From: Planctomycetaceae bacterium
Lineage (GTDB): Bacteria; Planctomycetota; Planctomycetia; Planctomycetales; Planctomycetaceae
Assembly (NCBI GenBank): GCA_002724315.1
Contig: PBOJ01000004.1
Location: forward strand, 10,121-57,235
Length of the DNA: 47,115 nt
Direction of reading: 5' to 3'
Part shown: positions 9,297-16,283 of the stretch, in pieces
Layout: every line of letters begins with the position of its first letter
Position numbering within the stretch: the first letter of the stretch is position 1
Translations under genes and position numbers: made by a program
The notes under the pieces: generated by a model
What the model was told of the DNA's origin: nothing
The model's database searches: none
Seen by the model: the letters and a program-made list of their open reading frames with translations, nothing else

Positions 9297-10067
9297 ATGA
9301 TCGCCGCGCATTCCGGGACCTCACCGGCCAGGTTGTTGCTGATCGTTTCGACTTTGGCACCGTGCCCCGCAGCGGCCCTCGCCGAAGACATCCCGCGCGA
9401 ACAGCATCCCTGGGGGCGTTTCGCAGTCGGCAGTTGGAGCCGCCTTCGCGTAATCGTCGAATCTGTCGATGAGAACCAGCAAAAGACGAAACGGGAACAA
9501 CTGGTCACGACACGATTGTTGAAGGTCGATGAGCATGGGGTGACGCTACAGACCGAAACCGTCGGCGCGGGCAAAAACGACAAGCCCCAAAAGTCCAAGC
9601 CGGTAACTCTCAATTGGGACGGCACCCGCCGGGACGGGCGTCGCAACGAGCGGTTGAGCCTGGGGGAGGTCAAGATCCTGGGGCAAAGCCACACCTGCCA
9701 GACCCACACGATCACCCGGGTTGTCGACGCCGTGACCGTCACCACCAAGTCGTGGTACAGCCCGGACACCGCCCCCCACTTCCTCAAGCAACTGGTCCGT
9801 GTCCGCGGCCCCAAGCCTCGCCACACCGCCCGTGACGTCACCCGACTGAAAGCGACGCGGACGGTGGGGAAAAACACCTTCGTGGGTTGGGAAGCCCGGA
9901 CCGTTGTCGCCGACCCCATGGGCCGTGCCCGGATGCTGGAATTTCACAGTCCCCTGGTTCCCGGTGGCCTGGTCGAGGCGAAGGGAGAACGACACGATCC
10001 CGACAGCGCCAAGATCGGCACCACCACCCAGATTCTTGACGCCTTCCACGCCATACCCACCTCCTGA
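9297..10067 (+). CDS. Secreted protein of unknown function, 256 residues
   Basis: Start ATG 9297 is set by GGAGA six bases upstream and by the signal peptide it produces (SPARLLLIVSTLAPCPAAALA). The mature part opens with EQHPWGRFAVGSWSRLRVIVE and is rich in Thr, Val, Arg and Lys in short alternating stretches, which suggests a beta-sheet protein. It contains a conserved-looking GEVKILGQSHTCQTH segment with one Cys, and a KSWYSPDTAPHFLKQL segment. I do not recognise a named domain; the composition and opening resemble planctomycete secreted proteins of unknown function. It lies 28 bp upstream of an FAD oxidoreductase on the same strand and may be its operon partner. The gene also diverges from the ABC importer, with about 155 bp between them. 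Confidence 0.75.
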   Translation: MIAAHSGTSPARLLLIVSTLAPCPAAALAEDIPREQHPWGRFAVGSWSRLRVIVESVDENQQKTKREQLVTTRLLKVDEHGVTLQTETVGAGKNDKPQKSKPVTLNWDGTRRDGRRNERLSLGEVKILGQSHTCQTHTITRVVDAVTVTTKSWYSPDTAPHFLKQLVRVRGPKPRHTARDVTRLKATRTVGKNTFVGWEARTVVADPMGRARMLEFHSPLVPGGLVEAKGERHDPDSAKIGTTTQILDAFHAIPTS

Positions 10068-10095
10068 ACGCCTTCCCCTTACCCCCATCTGCCCC

Positions 10096-11628
10096 GTGCC
10101 TGACCACGACGCAATCATCATTGGCGGCGGCCACAACGCGCTGGTCTGTGCTGGCTACCTGGCCAGATCCGGACTCGATGTCCTGTTGATCGAACGGCGC
10201 GACTTCGTCGGCGGCGCAACGGCCACCGAAGAGTTGTTTCCCGGCTTCCGCGTCTCCTCCTGCTCCTACATCTGCCATCTGCTGCAGGCGAAAGTGATCG
10301 ACGATCTGGAGATGCGGAAGTACGGCTTCGAGGTGCTGCCACTGGACCCCGAACCATTTCAGCCTTACTCCGACGGACGCCGCCTGGCACGGTGGCACTC
10401 GCTGGAACGGACACAGGAAGAACTGGCCAGTTTTTCGCTGAGGGACGCCGCGGCATTGCCCGAGTGGCACGCGTTCTGGCGCCGCGCCGCATCCATCGTC
10501 TACCCCTGGTTTCTCCGACCGCCTCCCACCCGCGAGCAGTTGCGGGCCTCGGTCGCCGGAACCGAAGACGCCGCCTTTCTGGATCGGCTGATGACGGTCA
10601 GCATGGGAGAGTTGGTGCGAGAGTTCTTTGAGGACGAAGCGGTGCGAGGGTCGTTCCTGCAGGTCCAGGACGTGGGCGATCCCGAAGCCTCCGGCGGAGC
10701 GTTCTGCTACACACACATCCGTTGCGATGCCTTCAGCCGTCCCGAGGACGTCGGGATCGTCCGTGGCGGGATGGGAATGATCGCCAACTCGCTGGCCGAT
10801 TCGGCCCGCGAGCAGGGAGTCCAGATCCGTACCGGGACGATCGTCGAGCGGATCGTGATGGACAGTGACGGAGCCTGCGGCGTCGTGCTTGACGACGGTA
10901 CCGAGATCTCTTCAAAGCTCGTCGTCTCCGGAGCCGATCCCAAGCGAACGTTGCTGGGCCTGGTCGGCCCAGACCGATTGCCGGCGGAGTTGGTCGCGCC
11001 CGCCCGCGAGATGCGGACCCGGACGAGTTACCTGAAATTCCACGCGGCGCTCGACCGTCTGCCGGACTTCAGCCGGTACTTTCCCGACAGCTACGACCCC
11101 CGCTACATCGCCAGCATGAAAATCTGTCCGTCGATGGACTACTACGCGAAAGCCTGGCACGAGGCGGCCACGGGACGGCCGGCGTCCGAACCGGTGATGG
11201 AGGTCCAGATCCCCTCGGTGATTGACGATACGTTGACCGAGCCGGGACAACACGTGATGTCGGTCTGGGGCCTGTACGCTCCGGTTCAGCCTCAAGACGG
11301 TGACTGGGACCAGTTGCGGGAAAGCGTCGGGGAGTCCCTGATCGACGTGTTGTGCCGGTACGCCCCGGACCTGAGGGACTGCCTGGTCGACTGGTCGCTG
11401 TTCACCCCGGCCGATCTCGAGCGCCGAGTCTGGCTGACCGACGGCAACATCCGTCACCTCGACATTGTCCCCGAACAGTACCTCGACCTCCGACCAATGA
11501 GAGGTTGGGGCGGCTACGCCACGCCGATCGAGGGACTCTACCTTTGCGGAGCCGGCACACACCCCGGCGGCGAAGTCACCGGCGCCTGCGGTCACAATGC
11601 TGCACACGCTATCCTCGACGCGATCTGA
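10096..11628 (+). CDS. FAD-dependent oxidoreductase, phytoene-desaturase/PYROXD2-like
   Basis: The protein has 510 residues. An N-terminal dinucleotide-binding motif, AIIIGGGHNALVCAGYLARSG, starts at about residue 5 and is followed by VLLIERRDFVGGATATEE, which is typical of the amine-oxidase/CrtI superfamily. The C-terminal FAD motif GLYLCGAGTHPGGEVTGACG is also present. The combination matches PYROXD2-like proteins (related to phytoene desaturases) rather than true carotenoid desaturases; the natural substrate of this group is unclear. I placed the start at GTG 10096, directly before PDHDAIIIGGG; there is no obvious Shine-Dalgarno sequence, which leaves some doubt. It is 28 bp downstream of the secreted protein and 33 bp upstream of the amidohydrolase. 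Confidence 0.85.
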   Translation: MPDHDAIIIGGGHNALVCAGYLARSGLDVLLIERRDFVGGATATEELFPGFRVSSCSYICHLLQAKVIDDLEMRKYGFEVLPLDPEPFQPYSDGRRLARWHSLERTQEELASFSLRDAAALPEWHAFWRRAASIVYPWFLRPPPTREQLRASVAGTEDAAFLDRLMTVSMGELVREFFEDEAVRGSFLQVQDVGDPEASGGAFCYTHIRCDAFSRPEDVGIVRGGMGMIANSLADSAREQGVQIRTGTIVERIVMDSDGACGVVLDDGTEISSKLVVSGADPKRTLLGLVGPDRLPAELVAPAREMRTRTSYLKFHAALDRLPDFSRYFPDSYDPRYIASMKICPSMDYYAKAWHEAATGRPASEPVMEVQIPSVIDDTLTEPGQHVMSVWGLYAPVQPQDGDWDQLRESVGESLIDVLCRYAPDLRDCLVDWSLFTPADLERRVWLTDGNIRHLDIVPEQYLDLRPMRGWGGYATPIEGLYLCGAGTHPGGEVTGACGHNAAHAILDAI

Positions 11629-11661
11629 TCCCGTCGTTACGACCACCCTGGAGCCCCATCG

Positions 11662-12483
11662 ATGGACGACATTCGAGATTTTCCCGCAATCGACGTACAC
11701 GCCCACTACGGACCGTACGTCCGGGACGACTCCAGCGACCTGCAGAACCGGCTGGCCAGCGGTGATGCCGAAACGGTGGTGGCTCGGGCCCGACGGGCAC
11801 GAACCGAATGGACGGTGGTCTCGCCGCTGCTGGGCCTGCTACCTCGAGGTCGTGCTGACGCGGCCGAGGGCAACCGCGAGGCCGCTCGGATCATTCCGGC
11901 CACCGATGGACTGCTGCAGTGGGTCATCATCGATCCCACCCGTCCCGAAACGTATGAACAGGCGGCCGAGATGCTGGCCACACCACGGTGCGTGGGCATC
12001 AAGCTGCACCCCGAGGAGCACTGTTACCCGATCACCGAACACGGCGACGCGTTGTTTGCCTTCGCCGCCGAGCACCGTGCAGTGGTGCTGGTTCACAGCG
12101 GGGACGAAAACAGCCTCCCGGCCGATTTCCTGCCGTACGCCGAACGCTATCCCGAGATCCGATTGCTCCTGGCGCACCTGGGCAACGGTGGGGGCGCTGC
12201 CGGAGATCCGTCCACCCAGGTCCGGGCGATCCAGGCATCGACCCAGGGCAACGTCTACGTGGACACCTCCAGTGCCCGCTCGATCATGCCCCAACTGGTC
12301 GAATGGGCCGTCGGTGAGATCGGAGCTGACCGGATCCTCTACGGCACCGACACGCCTCTCTATTCTGCCGAGATGCAACGGGCGAGAATCGACCATGCCG
12401 AGTTGACCGATGACCAGAAGAAGCTGATCCTCCGTGAGAACGCTGTGGCCCTTCTTGATCTGCCGGGAGACAATCACTCGTGA
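11662..12483 (+). CDS. Amidohydrolase family protein (Amidohydro_2, TIM barrel metal enzyme)
   Basis: The protein has 273 residues and starts at ATG 11662 with GGAG eight bases upstream. The metal-binding motif DVHAH (Asp11, His13, His15) is followed by GIKLHPE, LVHSGDE, LLAHLGNGG and GTDTPLYS, which give the His and Asp ligands expected in the Amidohydro_2 group (hydrolases and decarboxylases such as ACMSD relatives). No signal peptide is seen, so it should be cytoplasmic. Its stop codon overlaps the next gene's GTG start by four bases. The reaction cannot be chosen between C-N or C-O hydrolysis and decarboxylation from sequence alone. Confidence 0.87.
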   Translation: MDDIRDFPAIDVHAHYGPYVRDDSSDLQNRLASGDAETVVARARRARTEWTVVSPLLGLLPRGRADAAEGNREAARIIPATDGLLQWVIIDPTRPETYEQAAEMLATPRCVGIKLHPEEHCYPITEHGDALFAFAAEHRAVVLVHSGDENSLPADFLPYAERYPEIRLLLAHLGNGGGAAGDPSTQVRAIQASTQGNVYVDTSSARSIMPQLVEWAVGEIGADRILYGTDTPLYSAEMQRARIDHAELTDDQKKLILRENAVALLDLPGDNHS

Positions 12484-13088
12484 CCCACCCCCAACACTCG
12501 CTCGCAGGTCACTCGTGCCGGGGACTGCTGATTGCGGCCCTGGCAGTTGTGCTGATCAGCGCCGCCCCCGGCACCCTTCCAGTGACAAAACCGGGACAGG
12601 CGGCCGGCACCAAAAAGAAACCCAAAAAGAAACCCAAGAAGAAAACCGGCAGCCTGAAATCCCTGGCGGCCAAACCTCTGCCGCTCGAACAGGCACGGCA
12701 ACGAGCTCAACTGCTGCACGACATTTTCGAGTCGACGCTGCTGACCATGCATCGGCACTATTTCGAGCCGGACAAGCAACGGGTCATTCCGTCGCGGGCC
12801 CTGGAAGACGTGTTCTACACCGGGCGTCGTCGCTGGGGAGTCGAAGCCCGCTGGCTGGCCGTATCGGCACAGGCCATGAACATCGACCACAAGCCAAAGA
12901 CCGTTTTCGAGAAGGCTGCCGTGCGGGTCCTGGCCACCGGGAAGAAGCGGCACGAGGAGGTCCGCGACGGGACCTACCGGATGGCCGCGCCGATCGTCCT
13001 TTTCGCCAACTGCATCCGCTGCCACACCACCCGCCGACGCAACCCGGTGGCGGGACTGGTGCTGAGCATGCCGGTCAAGTCCGAGTGA
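12480..13088 (+). CDS. Secreted DUF3365-type haem protein with a Lys-rich linker
   Basis: The protein has 202 residues, starting at GTG 12480, which overlaps the amidohydrolase stop by four bases. A signal peptide (LLIAALAVVLISAAPG) is followed by a Lys/Pro linker, KKKPKKKPKKK, at residues 45-55, encoded by a 12-bp repeat that is much poorer in GC than its surroundings. The rest resembles DUF3365 (Tll0287-like) domains: HYFEPDKQRVIPSRALEDVF, WLAVSAQAMN, RMAAPIVLFANCIRCHT. The CxxCH motif (Cys178, Cys181, His182) could attach a c-type haem outside the cytoplasm. The 3' end overlaps the convergent isomerase gene by 14 bp. A role in redox sensing or electron transfer is inferred from the family. 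Confidence 0.8.
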   Translation: MTHPQHSLAGHSCRGLLIAALAVVLISAAPGTLPVTKPGQAAGTKKKPKKKPKKKTGSLKSLAAKPLPLEQARQRAQLLHDIFESTLLTMHRHYFEPDKQRVIPSRALEDVFYTGRRRWGVEARWLAVSAQAMNIDHKPKTVFEKAAVRVLATGKKRHEEVRDGTYRMAAPIVLFANCIRCHTTRRRNPVAGLVLSMPVKSE

Positions 13089-13908
13089 AGCGGACGCCTC
13101 CGGCCTTGGCCGCCTTGACCATCGACCCGTAGCATTCGTCACAGGCCGTCTCGAACTTCATGTTCGTGAAGCACTCGACCGATGCGCTGGCAGCAAACCC
13201 TGCCGCCTTCAGGCCGCGGAAGATCCGGTCGTAGGCCAGCACGCCGCGGCCTGGCAGCAGATGCGTCCATTTCGGGTAGGTGCCCTTGTGGTCCTTGAGG
13301 TGCGCGTGAACGATCTGCTTGGAGAAACGGCGAGCCAACTTCGACGGATCGATTCCCATCAGGGTCAGGTAACAGGGATCAAAATTGATCCCGAAGTGCT
13401 CGTTGTCGACGTCGTCGAAGAGCCGTTGCTGGACGTCGGGACTGTCGTTGATCCAGGTCGGCCAGATGCCGTCGACGGCCAGGTAGACGTGCTTGGATGC
13501 GGCGTGATCGGCCGCCTTGCGGATGGCCGCCACCGTCCGCTTCCACTCGACCTTGCGGTCCACTCCGTCGTGATAACCACCCATGTGGAACGTCACCACC
13601 GTCGCGCCCAGATCGGCAGCCAGGTCAACAGTTCCAACCAGATCCAGGGGCTTCTGCTTGGGATCGGCCAGAGAACTGGTCAGTTCCGCGTGGGTGATAA
13701 CGGCCTCGAGCCGAAGTTTCAGCCGTTCGGCCGTTCGGCGTGTCAGCTTGCGACGGGAAGTGTCAAACGAACGCGGGTCGGCCGAGTTGCCGTTGGTGCC
13801 CGAGACGTCGATCCCCGAATAACCCGCCTTGGCAATTCGCTCCAGGCACGGGACGATCGGCATTTTCAGCCGATCGGTATAACTGTAGGTGTAGAACGAG
13901 AGTCTCAT
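13075..13908 (-). CDS. Sugar phosphate isomerase/epimerase-like TIM barrel protein
   Basis: The protein has 277 residues and belongs to the xylose-isomerase-like TIM barrel group (AP_endonuc_2). Likely metal and substrate residues lie at strand ends: EAVITHAE, VVTFHMGG, AVDGIWPTW, GINFDPCYL, VHAHLKDHKG and SVECF. The sequence LPGRGVLAYDRIFRGLKAAGF is typical of the family's C-terminal part. No signal peptide is seen. Planctomycetes carry many such proteins, acting on sugars, inosose or related compounds, so the substrate stays open. The start at ATG 13908 has AAGGA nine bases upstream, and it overlaps the stop of a short upstream frame (13905-13931). The 3' end overlaps the DUF3365 gene by 14 bp on the other strand. 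Confidence 0.85.
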   Translation of the reverse strand: MRLSFYTYSYTDRLKMPIVPCLERIAKAGYSGIDVSGTNGNSADPRSFDTSRRKLTRRTAERLKLRLEAVITHAELTSSLADPKQKPLDLVGTVDLAADLGATVVTFHMGGYHDGVDRKVEWKRTVAAIRKAADHAASKHVYLAVDGIWPTWINDSPDVQQRLFDDVDNEHFGINFDPCYLTLMGIDPSKLARRFSKQIVHAHLKDHKGTYPKWTHLLPGRGVLAYDRIFRGLKAAGFAASASVECFTNMKFETACDECYGSMVKAAKAGGVRFTRT

Positions 13909-13931
13909 GCTGGGCCATCCTTCACTGACAT
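13905..13931 (-). CDS. Possible 8-codon leader peptide coupled to the isomerase gene
   Basis: An ATG at 13931, preceded by AAGGAGG at a short spacing of four bases, opens a frame reading MSVKDGPA. It ends in a TGA (13907-13905) that overlaps the isomerase ATG at 13908 in an ATGA junction. This is the arrangement of a translationally coupled leader. The strong ribosome site is otherwise unexplained, since the isomerase start is in a different frame. It could still be chance; the frame is very short and its peptide has no recognisable regulatory codons. Confidence 0.35.
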   Translation of the reverse strand: MSVKDGPA

Positions 13932-14011
13932 CGGACCTCCTTCAGGGTACGATCACCACCCCGCCTTCGTAAAGCCGTGACCCACTCGTCACCAGGAAGT
14001 TCCGATCGACA

Positions 14012-14785
14012 ATGTCCACACTGATCGCAGCCGCTGCAGATGCCTCCGAGTACGGAGCCCGTTTTCAGACTGACGGTGTGCTGGTGGTCGACCCGCTGGT
14101 CGACGCGGCCACCGTTGAGAGCCTGAAACGCAGAACGGCCGAGATCGCCGAGAGATCGGTGGCCTACCCGACCGAATTCCTCGAACTCGAGCCCGGCGCC
14201 TCGGTCATCGAGTTGGCGACTTTGCGGAAGATCAATCACTGCCACTTCCACGACGACATCTTCGCCCAACACGCGGCACATCCGGGCATCCTGGACGTGG
14301 TCGAAGCCCTGATCGGGCCCGACATCAAGGTCTTCAACAGCCAACTTTTCATGAAGCCTCCCGGTGGCGTCGAAAAACCCTGGCACCAGGACTCGGCCTA
14401 CTTTCCGCTCGATCCACAAATCGTCGTCACCTGCTGGACAGCTCTCGACGAGGTCACCGTCGAAAACGGCTGCATGCACGTAATCATCGGAAGTCACCGC
14501 GAGGGCATCCGCGATCACGATCAGGAATGGATGATCGGAAACCGCAAGGACATGCAGGTGCCGGACGCCCAGATCGATGACGTTCGGTCCCGCGGCATCA
14601 CGCTCTCCGCCGGAGGCTGCTCATTTCACCACGGTATCCTGCTGCACCGATCGGGGCCGAACGGCACCAGCCAATCGCGACGCGGACTGGCTGTACACTA
14701 TATCCCCGGCAACTGCCGGTGGATCGGGCCGCCCGAGAAGGAACACGAATTCCGGGTCGTGCGTGGCCGTGATACGACGGCTTAG
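14012..14785 (+). CDS. Phytanoyl-CoA dioxygenase (PhyH) family protein
   Basis: The protein has 257 residues and is an Fe(II)/2-oxoglutarate oxygenase of the PhyH family. The iron site is readable as WHQDSAYF (His125, Asp127) and the distal His212 in HHGILLHRSGPN. The following SQSRRGLAVHY region supplies the Arg that usually binds 2-oxoglutarate. Members hydroxylate small organic substrates, not only phytanoyl-CoA, so the substrate is open. There is no signal peptide. The ATG at 14012 follows AGGAAG at a somewhat long distance. It is divergent from the isomerase gene (103 bp between starts). Its TAG stop overlaps the TAA stop of the convergent LRR lipoprotein inside a perfect hairpin. Confidence 0.88.
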   Translation: MSTLIAAAADASEYGARFQTDGVLVVDPLVDAATVESLKRRTAEIAERSVAYPTEFLELEPGASVIELATLRKINHCHFHDDIFAQHAAHPGILDVVEALIGPDIKVFNSQLFMKPPGGVEKPWHQDSAYFPLDPQIVVTCWTALDEVTVENGCMHVIIGSHREGIRDHDQEWMIGNRKDMQVPDAQIDDVRSRGITLSAGGCSFHHGILLHRSGPNGTSQSRRGLAVHYIPGNCRWIGPPEKEHEFRVVRGRDTTA

Positions 14786-14792
14786 CCGTCGT
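14774..14792. terminator. Hairpin containing both convergent stop codons; possible bidirectional terminator
   Basis: The sequence has perfect 8-bp arms, ACGACGGC at 14774-14781 and GCCGTCGT at 14785-14792, with a TTA loop. The loop and first stem base hold the TAG of the PhyH gene (14783-14785) and, on the other strand, the TAA of the LRR gene (14782-14784). There is no T-run on either side, so intrinsic termination is only a possibility. Confidence 0.45.
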
Positions 14793-16020
14793 CAGATCCG
14801 AGGATCTGGCAGTTGGGCAACGCGGCCTGCAGTTGACGGACGGCTCCGGGACGCATCTTCGTCTCGGTCAAATCCAGCTCACGCAGGTTCGACAGTGCCC
14901 GCAGATGTCTGAGACCCGAGTCGGTGATCTGGGTGCGTGCCAGGTTGAGCCGCTGCAGGTTGCCCAGTCCCTTGACCGACAGCAGTCCGGAATCGGTCAC
15001 ACCGGTCCCGGACAGGTCCAGACGCTGCAACGCGGTCAGCCCCTTGAGGTGTTCGACACCGACATCGCTGATCGTCCCACTGCCGCCGACATCCAGCCGC
15101 AAAAGTCCCGTCAACGGCTTGACCGATTCGAGGCCCTTGTCGCCGATTCCTGCCGAGAGCACCAGTTGCCGGAGACTGGTCATCGACTTCAGGTGCGTCA
15201 GGCCCGCGTCATCGACACGTGTGCCGTCCAGACGCAGTTCCGCCAGTTTCAGCGCCGACAGGGATTCGAGACCGGCTGAGCCAACTTCGGTGTTGGCCAA
15301 ATCGAGCCGCTGGAGCTTGGTCAGCAACTTCAGGTAGACCAGGCCCGAGTCGGTCACCGGAGACCGTGAGAGGTTCAATTCGATCAGAGCCGTCAGGGAC
15401 TTGATGTGTTCCAGTCCGGCCGAACTGACCTTGGTTCCCGAGAGGTCGAGTTCCTGCAGGGCCTTGAGAGTCGCGAGAGCCTCGAGATTCGAATCACCGA
15501 TCGGCGTCTCGGACAGGTGAAGCGTCCGCAGCGCGGTCAGCCCCTTGAGGTGTTCCAGGCCGATGTCGGTGATCCCTTCCTGTCGGTTGAGGAACAACTG
15601 CTGGAGAGTTGTCTGTCCCTTCAGTTTTGCCAGCCCCTGGTCGGTCAGGTACCGGCCGTGGAAGTCGAGCACGATCGGCTTGCCGTTGCCGTCGACTCGG
15701 GCTCTCAGGGCACTGGCCTTCAAGGCCTCGGTCAAATCGAGCGCATCTTGTGCCGCCTTGGCCACTTCAACCTTCTTCTTGTCTTTCTCGTCCTTGGCCA
15801 CCGGCAGCGGGTCGTTGTTTTCAGCCGCTTCTGCCAATGCAGCCAACAGGACGTCATCCTTTGAGTCCGAGGAATCCGTCGCGGCTGCCGCGACCGGGCT
15901 GACCGTTTCCTCGTCGGTCACCGCCTCAATGTCCGGGGCCTCAGCTGTCGGCGCATCACTGCACCCAACCCACGCACAAACCACCATCACGCCGATCCCG
16001 GCCCGGAACAATTGCCGCAT
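14782..16020 (-). CDS. Leucine-rich-repeat lipoprotein
   Basis: The protein has 412 residues. A signal peptide ends in a lipobox (WVGC, lipidated Cys20), then comes a Ser/Asp/Glu/Ala-rich linker of about 80 residues with a charged stretch (DEKDKKKVEVAKAAQDAL). About 11 leucine-rich repeats follow, each close to TDSGLxxLKxLTxLQxLDLSxT, ending with a cap segment RPGAVRQLQAALPNCQ. This repeat type is common in planctomycete outer proteins and probably serves protein-protein binding. Eighth-repeat and sixth-repeat units are slightly irregular. The start at ATG 16020 has GGGAG at normal distance. No enzymatic domain is present. The gene ends in the shared hairpin with PhyH. Confidence 0.9.
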   Translation of the reverse strand: MRQLFRAGIGVMVVCAWVGCSDAPTAEAPDIEAVTDEETVSPVAAAATDSSDSKDDVLLAALAEAAENNDPLPVAKDEKDKKKVEVAKAAQDALDLTEALKASALRARVDGNGKPIVLDFHGRYLTDQGLAKLKGQTTLQQLFLNRQEGITDIGLEHLKGLTALRTLHLSETPIGDSNLEALATLKALQELDLSGTKVSSAGLEHIKSLTALIELNLSRSPVTDSGLVYLKLLTKLQRLDLANTEVGSAGLESLSALKLAELRLDGTRVDDAGLTHLKSMTSLRQLVLSAGIGDKGLESVKPLTGLLRLDVGGSGTISDVGVEHLKGLTALQRLDLSGTGVTDSGLLSVKGLGNLQRLNLARTQITDSGLRHLRALSNLRELDLTETKMRPGAVRQLQAALPNCQILGSDDG

Positions 16021-16220
16021 GCCTGACTCTCCCTAGTTCCTGATTTCCTGTCGACCTGGGTGCGGTGAACTCGATGCCGCTGTCCCCCAGACAGGGGGCA
16101 ACGGCACCCGAACCGGGCCGACCATACCGCAGTTCAGACTGTCTAGCAAACCAGCCAATTCGCTCTCGACGAATCCTCGCCCCAGCACACGACTTACGAC
16201 TGATCTTGCCATCGACGGAC

Positions 16221-16249
16221 TTGGGCCGGAACCGGCATTCCGCTAGGGT
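16221..16249 (+). promoter_or_regulatory. Candidate promoter of the beta-oxidation operon
   Basis: In the 263-bp gap between the LRR and acyl-CoA dehydrogenase genes, TTGGGC (16221-16226) and TAGGGT (16244-16249) lie 17 bp apart, 34 bp before the ATG. The matches to the sigma-70 consensus are weak. A short CCCCC/GGGGG inverted repeat at 16084-16098 is the only other structure I see in this gap. Confidence 0.25.
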
Positions 16250-16283
16250 GACCACGGCAGTTCCGCGCAGAATAGGCCTGGGC

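Noticed and set aside
16084..16098. CCCCC/GGGGG inverted repeat in the gap before the acyl-CoA dehydrogenase
   Set aside because: Only five pairs and no T-run; too weak to call a terminator.
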